Below, piece by piece: positions 27,511 through 35,354 of a stretch of DNA of 64,000 nucleotides (positions are counted from its first letter, which is position 1; every line of letters begins with the position of its first letter). A program made the translations under genes and the position numbers. Below the pieces are notes generated by a model that searched no databases, was not told the DNA's origin, and was given only the letters and a program-made list of their open reading frames with translations. Source of the stretch: Helicobacter enhydrae (GTDB taxonomy: Bacteria > Campylobacterota > Campylobacteria > Campylobacterales > Helicobacteraceae); assembly GCF_001693335.1 (NCBI RefSeq), contig NZ_CP016503.1:124001-188000 (forward strand). The letters run 5' to 3'.

Positions 27511-30500
27511 CTACTGATTAGTCGCTTTTGCTCTTGTGTCCTCTTTGGCTTTGTGAGGGACATTAGGCACTATTTGAGCTTTTTCTGTTTCCTCTGTAGG
27601 AGTATTTCCTACTCTCAAAGGAGCAGTGGTTTGTGCTTTTGCATTCTCTATACTTGTTTTCTCTCCAAAGCTATATCTAGCTCCTAGATTGAATTGGAGT
27701 TGTGTCCTTAGTTTGTCTCCAAAGCTTTTCTCTACATCCACATAGACTCTAGTGGATTGATTAAGCTCTAGATTGCTTCCTACATTTAAGACCACTCTAC
27801 CATTGGAAGCAAACTCAGGATTGTAAGCTTTTGTTGTGCCTGTAGTGAGTTTGTTAGATCCTCCTGTGACAAGATCATATTCATAGAATGTCCCAACATA
27901 AAGAGAGATGTTTTTGTCTTGTTCTACAATCTTTTTACCAAAACTAGCTCCTAGTCTAGTTCTAGTCAAAAACACACTCTCTTGGAGTGCTTTGAGTTGA
28001 TTGCCTTTACCACTTCTAGTTTTCATCTTGGTGGTGAAGTCAGATTGATTGAGATAACCTAAGCTTAACTCTAATTGTGGATCAATGAAATAATCTTGTT
28101 GTTCTCCTAGAATGAAACGATAACCCACTTCATTGGAGAGAGTGAATCCTAGATTGTTTGCAGTGTTGTTGTGATCACTACTATTGCTCAAAGAAAAATC
28201 AGAAGTGATATAGCTGAGTTTAGCAATTGTGTCATTATAAAGACCTACATTACTCACATAAGAATTATAAAGAGCAATTTCATATCCACTTGATTGGATA
28301 TTGGAGAGATAGATAGTATTGATACCACTCACATTGATTGCATTGCTAGCTTGAGTGGCTTTGTTGCTCTCACCCTTAGAGTGCATATAAGAGAATGCAA
28401 GTCCTATGTAGTTTTTGGCACCCTCTGTTTCTAGTGCATAATCATATCCTCCTTGAGCAGTCACATAGCTTGTGCGTGCTCCCAATCCAAAGTTAGATTC
28501 TTGGAGTCCTCCAAACACTCTAGCCCATACTCCTTGAGTGTAAGGATTGTCTCTAAGTTCTCCCATTCGTTTGTTAAGAGAATTGAGGTTTGCAATGTAT
28601 AAATCATAATTGATAGAGAGAGCAGAAGTGAGAGCTTGTTGGGTGGTGTTATCCACTCCTAGACTGATTGCTTTGCCTAGGAAGTAGGTGGTGTAGTCAC
28701 CACTCTCTTGTGCTTTGCCTTTATCTGTTGCCCCATTGACTTTACCATTTGCATTTGTGGCTACTTTGACGAATTCGACTTGAATCTTTTCTCCACCATT
28801 GATTGTTTCAATGGAGGTGAATGTGGCTAGGGCATTATTGACATTATCGCTATTATCTCTATTTTTTATGGTAGCGACGGCAATGTTGTGTTCTGTCTCT
28901 GTGCCACCACTTGAATATTTGATACTTGAAGTTTGGCTAGGGTCGATAGCAACGGCAATCTGTTCTTTGAGAGCAGTGTTGCCTTGATTGTTGTTTCCTA
29001 CACTTAAGATGACAACACGATCAGAATAGGCGTGTCCGTAGGTGCCACCACTTGCTCCTACACTTGTGCCTCCGATTTTGCTACCTTCTTGTGTTGCTTC
29101 AGTATCCACAGAGACAACAAAGGTGAGGTTGCTTGAAGAGAGTCCTACACTTTGTGGATCAGGAGGGGTTGTCTGCCCAATCTCTAGGAGGTTGAAGTTG
29201 TGGGTTGTCCCTAGATTAGTTTGAGCATTGCTTGAGAGATTGATTTTGCCTGATTTGGCACCAGTGCTGAGTTTGAGGGTGTCTGTTTTGATTTTTTCAT
29301 TTGGAGATTGAAAACTCAGTGTGCTTCCATTTCCAATCTCTGTGGTTGTGATAGTAGCAGTCCCATTTGTAAGATTGAGAGTGGATTCTGTGGCGTTGGC
29401 AGTAAGCTTAGTGATTTGGTTGGTTTGTCCTTTTAGCGTGAGGGTGGAATTGCCGTTAAAAGCAATGTTTGTGCTTCCTGCAGTAGTTTCAATCGCTTGT
29501 TCTATGGTTGCATTGGCACCATTGGCAAGATTGAAAGTTGTGGTGGCTCCTTGAGCTGTGGTGGTGATTTTGGAAGTTTCGCCACTTACTACACTCACTC
29601 TTGAATCCCCTGCATTGAAATTGAACTCTATATTCCCTGAAGTGTTCTCAATGTTGTTTTTGAGTGCTAGGGTGGTTATCGCTCCATTACCTGATGTTGG
29701 GGATTGGAAGTTGAAAATGGTTTGAGCAGAATCAGTTGGCGTTCTTGTATCAGTGGTATGATTGGATTTTTGATTCTTGATAGTGCCTTGCACTTCCACA
29801 TTGTTGCCATTAGTGATATTAAAAGTTGTAGTGTTTTTCTCGTTTATATTTCCTCCACCTTGAGTAGTGATATTGCCTTTAATCGTTGTGTTATTGCCCT
29901 TAAAATTAAGAGTGAGTTTGGCATATCTGTCTGTCTTATCACGCCCTACATAGATATTTCCACCTCCACTTGTAGTGCCATCACTGCCTTTTATATCAAG
30001 TTCTCCATCACTACCATTGAAGTTAAAAATCACTCCATCATAACTATTATCCCCATATCCTCCGATTTTTACTTCCTCTTTGACATCAACCTTATTAGCA
30101 GTCCCATTGAGATTGAATTCTGTGCGTTTGGCTTGCCAAGTATGTTCTATTTTTTTCTTGAAAGAGAGGGTGGTATTATCTCCTTCAAGATAAAAAATAT
30201 TGTTTCCGTGTTTTGCAGTAAAGAGAGAATAATCCATTCTACTATTTGTTTCGCCGTCACTATTGATCCCATTTGCTCCGATTGTGCCGCTTGTGGTAAT
30301 AGAAATAATGTTGCCTCCACCACTTGAATAAACTCCTCCATTAATCGTTAAATCATTGGTAGAGATGATGTTGCGTGATTCTCCCCAAGAGGAGATTGTT
30401 TTTGTGACTTGCAGTGTGTCTATAAACACCCCATTGATTCCACGCCCTTCGTCAATAGTTCCGATGGCTCCAGCTATGAGTATGCCTTTGGCTCTGAGGG

Positions 30501-31872
30501 TTTGCGTATAAGTGGAAATTTTTTGATAATCCGAACCCTTGAGCGTAACTTCGTCAATGTTGCTCAATACCAAATCTTTCGCTTCATTCCCACCATTTGC
30601 AAACTTCAAAAGCCCTTTACCGATGTAGTTGCGTCCTTGATAATTCACACCACCTCTTGATTCGATTTTGTTGATATTAAGAATGTCATTTGATTCACCT
30701 TCAAGGCTGATGACATTGAGGCGATCACCGGAGTTATAATGCCCGATTGCTAGTTTCTCAAGATAGAGGGTGGCTTGTTTTTGGAATTGGATAAGATTGT
30801 GTGCTTCTGAAACCTTTGCAACATTCCAACCATCTGTATGTGCGATGATACTCATACGATTTGTATCATCCCCTCCGATTTGTCCATTACCTTCAAAAAG
30901 GATTCTGTTGTGGGCATTGTTGTCTTTTCTGCCAGCTTCATAAAATCCAGATTCAACTCGAATCTCTCCTGTGCTTCCATTTCCTTTTTTGATACTCGCA
31001 CCATCGTTTTTGAAAGTGATATTGACATTGGTATCAGAACCTTGATCTGCACCTGCACCTACACCACCGGGAAAGTGATATGGAATAAACCCATAAGTTC
31101 GGATATCCCCCTCAATGCCTCCATTACTAAAAGTGAAGTTTTGCTCCCCTCTTAACAATCGTGCCTCGATATTTCCTTTGAGTTTCGCTCCATTTTTGAA
31201 AGTAAAATTGGTTGTAACGCTACTATAATCGAAATTCCAAAGATGAGGATCAGCTTTATCTGGAATAGTTGGTGTGATAGTGATATTTCCCTCCATATCG
31301 CCATTGAAAGTAGCTTCTACTTTGTCAGTGGGAGAACCACCTGCTATGATTTTGATATTACCTTTGAGGGCGGTTGTTCCTGTTTTGCCTTCAAAATCAA
31401 AAATGGCTTTGCGAGAAAGATTGGCGGCATTATAGTTTCCAAAATCAATCGTGAGGGTGCTAGTGCCGTTATCCCCCAATTGAAGTCCCTTATCTTTGTT
31501 GGTAAGCTTGATTTGAGTGTTCAAACCTTTTAGAGTGAATGTGGATGATGCGAAATCTGCACTTGTGGTAAGGGAGTGCTGGAACTGCAATGTAAGATCT
31601 TGCAAGGCTGTGCCATTGCTTTGCAGTTGGTTGAATGTCGAGGGTGAGGCTCCTGCACTGATTTGCACTTGAGTTATTGGTCTGAAAAATTGCCCATTGT
31701 TGAAACTATAGCAGATCGCACTTGTGTTGCCATTACAATCTGTGACATTTGCACTTGCCACACTCGCACTGAGGGCTAGTGCCAACGAAGTGGCGATGAG
31801 AGGCTTGTAAGATTTCATCATACCCCCCCCCCCTACAGAGATTTTTCGCTTATTTTGTGCTGAATTTTTCAT
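27511..31872 (-). CDS. Large autotransporter (type Va secretion), Helicobacter-type, with G11 tract in its leader
   Basis: The 1453-aa product has a leader MKNSAQNKRKISVGGGG encoded across a G11 run. A signal peptide follows (SYKPLIATSLALALSASVASA, about residues 20-40), then a long Asn/Thr/Gly-rich beta-helical passenger with many GNI-, LN- and TFNI-type repeats (about 41-1130). The C-terminal barrel opens at NKRMGELRDNPYTQGVWARV and ends in NLGARYSF. About 48 residues rich in Lys/Thr/Pro follow the last strand, which is unusual since these barrels normally end in Phe. It is an adhesin or toxin-like surface protein of unknown target. AAGGAG lies 8 bases before the start. A Fur-box-like site and TATAAT are upstream. 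Confidence 0.92.
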   Translation of the reverse strand: MKNSAQNKRKISVGGGGMMKSYKPLIATSLALALSASVASANVTDCNGNTSAICYSFNNGQFFRPITQVQISAGASPSTFNQLQSNGTALQDLTLQFQHSLTTSADFASSTFTLKGLNTQIKLTNKDKGLQLGDNGTSTLTIDFGNYNAANLSRKAIFDFEGKTGTTALKGNIKIIAGGSPTDKVEATFNGDMEGNITITPTIPDKADPHLWNFDYSSVTTNFTFKNGAKLKGNIEARLLRGEQNFTFSNGGIEGDIRTYGFIPYHFPGGVGAGADQGSDTNVNITFKNDGASIKKGNGSTGEIRVESGFYEAGRKDNNAHNRILFEGNGQIGGDDTNRMSIIAHTDGWNVAKVSEAHNLIQFQKQATLYLEKLAIGHYNSGDRLNVISLEGESNDILNINKIESRGGVNYQGRNYIGKGLLKFANGGNEAKDLVLSNIDEVTLKGSDYQKISTYTQTLRAKGILIAGAIGTIDEGRGINGVFIDTLQVTKTISSWGESRNIISTNDLTINGGVYSSGGGNIISITTSGTIGANGINSDGETNSRMDYSLFTAKHGNNIFYLEGDNTTLSFKKKIEHTWQAKRTEFNLNGTANKVDVKEEVKIGGYGDNSYDGVIFNFNGSDGELDIKGSDGTTSGGGNIYVGRDKTDRYAKLTLNFKGNNTTIKGNITTQGGGNINEKNTTTFNITNGNNVEVQGTIKNQKSNHTTDTRTPTDSAQTIFNFQSPTSGNGAITTLALKNNIENTSGNIEFNFNAGDSRVSVVSGETSKITTTAQGATTTFNLANGANATIEQAIETTAGSTNIAFNGNSTLTLKGQTNQITKLTANATESTLNLTNGTATITTTEIGNGSTLSFQSPNEKIKTDTLKLSTGAKSGKINLSSNAQTNLGTTHNFNLLEIGQTTPPDPQSVGLSSSNLTFVVSVDTEATQEGSKIGGTSVGASGGTYGHAYSDRVVILSVGNNNQGNTALKEQIAVAIDPSQTSSIKYSSGGTETEHNIAVATIKNRDNSDNVNNALATFTSIETINGGEKIQVEFVKVATNANGKVNGATDKGKAQESGDYTTYFLGKAISLGVDNTTQQALTSALSINYDLYIANLNSLNKRMGELRDNPYTQGVWARVFGGLQESNFGLGARTSYVTAQGGYDYALETEGAKNYIGLAFSYMHSKGESNKATQASNAINVSGINTIYLSNIQSSGYEIALYNSYVSNVGLYNDTIAKLSYITSDFSLSNSSDHNNTANNLGFTLSNEVGYRFILGEQQDYFIDPQLELSLGYLNQSDFTTKMKTRSGKGNQLKALQESVFLTRTRLGASFGKKIVEQDKNISLYVGTFYEYDLVTGGSNKLTTGTTKAYNPEFASNGRVVLNVGSNLELNQSTRVYVDVEKSFGDKLRTQLQFNLGARYSFGEKTSIENAKAQTTAPLRVGNTPTEETEKAQIVPNVPHKAKEDTRAKATNQ
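31823..31833 (-). repeat. G11 homopolymer in the autotransporter leader
   Basis: Eleven consecutive G residues on the coding strand encode the GGGG of the leader. At n = 11 the ATG at 31872 is in frame with the signal peptide. A change not divisible by three would put that start out of frame, leaving only the ATG-ATG immediately after the tract. Confidence 0.9.
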
Positions 31873-31962
31873 TTAAAATACTCCTTAAAATACTGGATAA
31901 AGATTGAGATATTTTGTGTATCCAAAATATCAAGCCTTAAAATTAGATAAACAAGAATGTGT

Positions 31963-31968
31963 ATTATA
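31963..31968 (-). promoter_or_regulatory. -10 box of the autotransporter gene
   Basis: A minus-strand TATAAT lies about 90 bases before the ATG at 31872. No clear -35 is present; the Fur-box-like sequence overlaps the region where it would be. Confidence 0.5.
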
Positions 31969-31990
31969 AGTTAAATTTTATTAACATTGC

Positions 31991-32009
31991 CAAAATGTTT
32001 ATCATTATC
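31991..32009. promoter_or_regulatory. Fur-box-like site between the autotransporter and ctpA
   Basis: Read on the minus strand, GATAATGATAAACATTTTG matches the classical 19-bp Fur consensus at 16 positions. It lies 23 bases upstream of the autotransporter -10 box and about 60 bases upstream of the ctpA -10 box. Iron-dependent control of the autotransporter is the simplest reading. AT-rich Helicobacter sequence produces partial matches by chance, so this is moderate evidence. Confidence 0.5.
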
Positions 32010-32068
32010 GTGTAGTCCTGTGTGGTGTATCTACTTAAATTCTAGTTAAATACAGCGATTAAACCTGC

Positions 32069-32074
32069 TACAAT
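32069..32074 (+). promoter_or_regulatory. -10 box of the ctpA operon
   Basis: TACAAT lies 46 bases before the GTG start of ctpA, with no obvious -35. It is divergent from the autotransporter promoter. Confidence 0.45.
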
Positions 32075-32120
32075 GCGTATTTACTTATTTTGAATCATCG
32101 CTACTGGGAAAAGGAGTCAA

Positions 32121-33488
32121 GTGAAACAAGGAAATATGTTGAATAAATTCCGTGCTGTTGCGGGTCTAGGTTTGTGTGTCGGGATTTTGATGGTGGGGCT
32201 CAATGCAGTCCAAGAGGACAAAGCAAAAAGTGGGGAACAAAAGCAAGTCAAGCAAGATTTGATAGACGACAAAACAGAATCTAGCAATCGTTTGGAGCCT
32301 TACAAAAAGCTAAGAAAAGTCATCTATCTCGTGGAGCACGGCTATGTCGATGAAGTGACACTAGAGGAAATCGTGGATAAAGCGATTGATGGACTTCTGA
32401 GCAATCTTGATGCACATTCTGCATATCTAGATGAGAAAAAATTCCGCGATCTCAAAGATCAAACAGAGGGTGAGTTTAGTGGGATTGGTATCACGCTCGG
32501 GATGAAAGATGGGGCATTGACGATCATCGCCCCACTTGATGAATCCCCTGCATATAAAGCCGGACTGAAATCTGGAGACATTATCCTCAAAATCAACGAC
32601 AAAAGCACACTCAATATGAATATCGGTGATGCGGTCAATCTGATGCGTGGGAAGAGGGGGACGCCACTGCAGCTCACGATTTATCGTCAGGGTGAGAGCA
32701 AACCTATCATCAAAGAGTTGAAGCGTGATACGATCAAGGTGGATTCTGTGACTGGACGCAAGGTGGAGGGCACGAATTTCTATTATATCCGTATCAGTTC
32801 TTTTGATAAAAATGTCACTAGCAGTGTGGAGAAAATCCTCAAAAAAGCGGGAAAAATCGATGGTTTGATTTTGGATTTGCGTAACAATCCCGGAGGGTTG
32901 CTCGATCAGGCTGTGAAGCTTTCGGATTTGTTTATCAAAGATGGAGTGATCGTGTCGCAGAAAGGACGCTCTAGAGAGGAGAACATCGAGTTTAGAGCCG
33001 ATGGCAAAGCCCCTTATGCAGAGTTGCCTTTGGTGGTGCTTGTCAATGGGGGAAGTGCAAGTGCGAGTGAGATCGTGGCAGGGGCATTGCAAGATCACAA
33101 ACGGGCGGTGCTAGTCGGTGAGCAGACATTTGGCAAGGGAAGTGTGCAGGTGTTCCGTCCTTTGGGAGAAAAAGATGGATTGAAGCTCACGACTGCGAAG
33201 TATTATCTGCCTAGTGGGAGAACGATCCAAGCCGTGGGCATCAAGCCTGATATTGAAGCACATTATGGAGCCGTGCCTCAAGCTAACAATGGGTTTGAGA
33301 TCAAGGAAGCAGATTTGCGTAAGCATCTAGAAAGTGAGCTAGACAAGGTAGAAAACAAGAAAGGCACCAAAAAAGACAAGTCCAAAACGAGTGACAAAAA
33401 CCTACTCAAAAATGAGCAGATTATGCAAGACAATCAGCTCAAAAGCGGGATAGACACTCTCAAAGCGTTGGGTGTATTGAAACAATAA
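32121..33488 (+). CDS. ctpA: C-terminal processing peptidase (S41 family, CtpA-like)
   Basis: S41 peptidases cleave the C-termini of periplasmic or envelope proteins. The 455-aa product has an N-terminal membrane anchor or signal (LGLCVGILMVGLNA), a PDZ domain (about 105-190, GIGITLGMKDG and SGDIILKINDK), and the Ser-Lys catalytic core: NGGSASASEIVAGA for the nucleophile and GEQTFGKGSVQ for the lysine. A Lys-rich tail follows. GTG at 32121 has AAGGAG 4 bases upstream; ATG at 32136 is an alternative. The stop overlaps the next gene (TAATG). This gene and the two downstream have the H. pylori HP1350-HP1348 order. Confidence 0.93.
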   Translation: MKQGNMLNKFRAVAGLGLCVGILMVGLNAVQEDKAKSGEQKQVKQDLIDDKTESSNRLEPYKKLRKVIYLVEHGYVDEVTLEEIVDKAIDGLLSNLDAHSAYLDEKKFRDLKDQTEGEFSGIGITLGMKDGALTIIAPLDESPAYKAGLKSGDIILKINDKSTLNMNIGDAVNLMRGKRGTPLQLTIYRQGESKPIIKELKRDTIKVDSVTGRKVEGTNFYYIRISSFDKNVTSSVEKILKKAGKIDGLILDLRNNPGGLLDQAVKLSDLFIKDGVIVSQKGRSREENIEFRADGKAPYAELPLVVLVNGGSASASEIVAGALQDHKRAVLVGEQTFGKGSVQVFRPLGEKDGLKLTTAKYYLPSGRTIQAVGIKPDIEAHYGAVPQANNGFEIKEADLRKHLESELDKVENKKGTKKDKSKTSDKNLLKNEQIMQDNQLKSGIDTLKALGVLKQ

Positions 33489-34669
33489 TGAAACAAACAC
33501 TTCTTTTTTTGTCGCTCCTTTGCTTCAATATGCTTTTTGCCGAGCAAGGTGGGGTGGCACAAAATGAAGTGGCACAAAATGAAGTAGTACAGAGCGAAGT
33601 GGCACTCCCCCAAAGCACTCATACAGAATCCAAAAAAATCTACCCCAAGATCGTTTATCTGCGTCTTTTGCCCCAAGAAAAAAAAGAAGTCTATGTCGGA
33701 CAGCAGATCAAAATGCAATATAGTTTGTTGCTATTTGATGGGGCGTCATTGCTTGAATCTGAGTTTATCTATGAGAACGAAGAGGATCTCAACAAAATAG
33801 AGCTCCTCAATCCCAATGCCACTTGGAAAAAGCAAGAGGACGGGAGCTATCTCAATACCTTCATCTACAAAATCAAAGCCCCTAGCGTGACATTGCCCAC
33901 ACTCAAAATCATCGCTTTGTCCAAAAATGGAGACTATACCGATCAGGATATGGTCAAAGGGAGTGAGATCGAGGCGATTGAGCTAGGTGGGAAGCAATAT
34001 AGTGGTTTGCTTGCTGAAGATGTCAAAATCTCTCACATTAAGGCAAAAAAATACGATGAGGAGAACAATATCCTTGTGTTTGACATCGAGGCAGTCGATG
34101 CAAATCTCGCAGATTTCAAGCTCAAAGAGATTGTGACGCAGGGCTTTGATGAGGAGATCAAGCAAGAGGGGGCGGTTTCCAAAGGCGTGTTTTATTGTAT
34201 CGTGCCTTCCAAGCTTGAGGCTTTGAGCTTCACTTATTTCAATATGCACGATTTGCAGTATGCAGAGGTGCGTATCCCTATCCATATACAATTGGATCAA
34301 GTGAGCACGCAGTCGGATTTGGAACCCAAAAACAATTTTTTGATTTTTAGCAATTTGATTTTGTGTCTTATTGTTTTGGTGTGTCTTGGCACGGCGTTTC
34401 TTTTGCGTCAAAACAAGGCGTGTCTGGTGGGGTTTTTGGCATTGGCTTGTGTGTTTGCTTCATATCTTTTGTATCACATTTTGATGAGGGAGAGTGTCGT
34501 CATCAAAGCGGGTGGGGTGGTGAGCATATTGCCAACTACCAACTCCACGACACTGCAAAAGCTTCAGCACTCCGTAGAGGTGAGTGTGATTGGCAAACAC
34601 AAAGAGTATTACAAAATCAAGCTCGATGATACGCGTATCGGCTGGGTGAAAAGGAGTGATTGTGAGTAA
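33488..34669 (+). CDS. Membrane protein with signal peptide and C-terminal SH3-like domain
   Basis: The 393-aa product corresponds by position to H. pylori HP1349. It has a signal peptide (residues 1-18, QTLLFLSLLCFNMLFA). A short tandem repeat VAQNE-VAQNE-VVQSE-VALPQ (about 23-42) follows, then a beta-rich periplasmic region. Two membrane helices (about 285-330) come next, and finally a bacterial SH3-like domain (VVIKAGGVVSIL to IGWVKRSD). Architecture of this sort suggests envelope or cell-wall sensing; no function is known to me. It is coupled to ctpA upstream and plsC downstream. Confidence 0.75.
   Translation: MKQTLLFLSLLCFNMLFAEQGGVAQNEVAQNEVVQSEVALPQSTHTESKKIYPKIVYLRLLPQEKKEVYVGQQIKMQYSLLLFDGASLLESEFIYENEEDLNKIELLNPNATWKKQEDGSYLNTFIYKIKAPSVTLPTLKIIALSKNGDYTDQDMVKGSEIEAIELGGKQYSGLLAEDVKISHIKAKKYDEENNILVFDIEAVDANLADFKLKEIVTQGFDEEIKQEGAVSKGVFYCIVPSKLEALSFTYFNMHDLQYAEVRIPIHIQLDQVSTQSDLEPKNNFLIFSNLILCLIVLVCLGTAFLLRQNKACLVGFLALACVFASYLLYHILMRESVVIKAGGVVSILPTTNSTTLQKLQHSVEVSVIGKHKEYYKIKLDDTRIGWVKRSDCE
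33554..33606 (+). repeat. 15-bp tandem repeat near the start of the SH3-domain membrane protein gene
   Basis: GGTGGCACAAAATGAA is followed by a second exact GTGGCACAAAATGAA, then a degenerate unit GTAGTACAGAGCGAA and a partial fourth. The unit is a multiple of three, so a change in copy number keeps the frame and only alters the length of the linker after the signal peptide. Confidence 0.75.
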
Positions 34670-35354
34670 GATCAAAGGAATGATTGCGACATTGAGTATC
34701 GCGGTGGGTTTGGCGTTGATTATGCTGTTTATCAGAATCAATCGGCATAGAGAAAATGGGCGTTGTGCGAGGAATTTTTGTGGCTTGTTTTTGCCTTTTA
34801 ATAATTTCGAGCTAGAGATTTTTGGGCATTTTGATCCAAGTGCTACGCTTCTTATGCTCAATCATCAATCTGCAGCAGATATTATTTTCTTAGAGGGTTT
34901 GCACCCGCAAAACATCTGTTGGATTGCCAAAAAGCAGTTGGGGGAGATTCCGTTTTATGGTTATGCGTTGCGTGGTCCTGAGATGATACTCATCGATCGT
35001 GAGGACAAGGCGAGTCTGGTGTATATGATGAGGGAAGCCAAAAAGAAGCTTGAGCAAAAGCGTCCTTTGGTGATTTTCCCTGAAGGCACAAGGTGCAAAG
35101 ATGAAACGAGGTTTTTGAAGTTCAAAAGTGGGGCTAAGATTTTGGCTGAGAAGCTCAAGCTCAAAGTGCAACCTGTGGTGCTTATCCATTCTAGCAGGGT
35201 CTATAATAGCTCACCGATAGAGAGTAGGGGGAACAAAGCAAGGATTGTGATTTTGGAAGCATTTGAGCCAAATACGCCGGATTGGTATGAGCGTTTGGAG
35301 CATCAAATGTATGCCGTCTATCAGCGACATTTTCAAGAATTGCAAGATTCTTAA
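34662..35354 (+). CDS. plsC: 1-acyl-sn-glycerol-3-phosphate acyltransferase
   Basis: PlsC makes phosphatidic acid from lysophosphatidic acid at the inner membrane. The 230-aa product has an N-terminal membrane helix, the catalytic H(x4)D in MLNHQSAADI, and the substrate-binding FPEGTRCKDE. GTG at 34662 is chosen: AAGGAG lies 5 bases upstream, while the earlier in-frame GTG at 34656 overlaps that site. It overlaps the end of the preceding gene. Confidence 0.93.
   Translation: MSKIKGMIATLSIAVGLALIMLFIRINRHRENGRCARNFCGLFLPFNNFELEIFGHFDPSATLLMLNHQSAADIIFLEGLHPQNICWIAKKQLGEIPFYGYALRGPEMILIDREDKASLVYMMREAKKKLEQKRPLVIFPEGTRCKDETRFLKFKSGAKILAEKLKLKVQPVVLIHSSRVYNSSPIESRGNKARIVILEAFEPNTPDWYERLEHQMYAVYQRHFQELQDS

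Noticed and set aside
29704-30327. 207-aa frame antisense to the autotransporter
   Set aside because: Shadow of the low-complexity Asn/Thr-rich passenger; no start signal or domain.
32427-33098. 223-aa frame antisense to ctpA
   Set aside because: ctpA has all catalytic motifs on the other strand; this frame is rich in His/Arg/Ile as expected from the complement.
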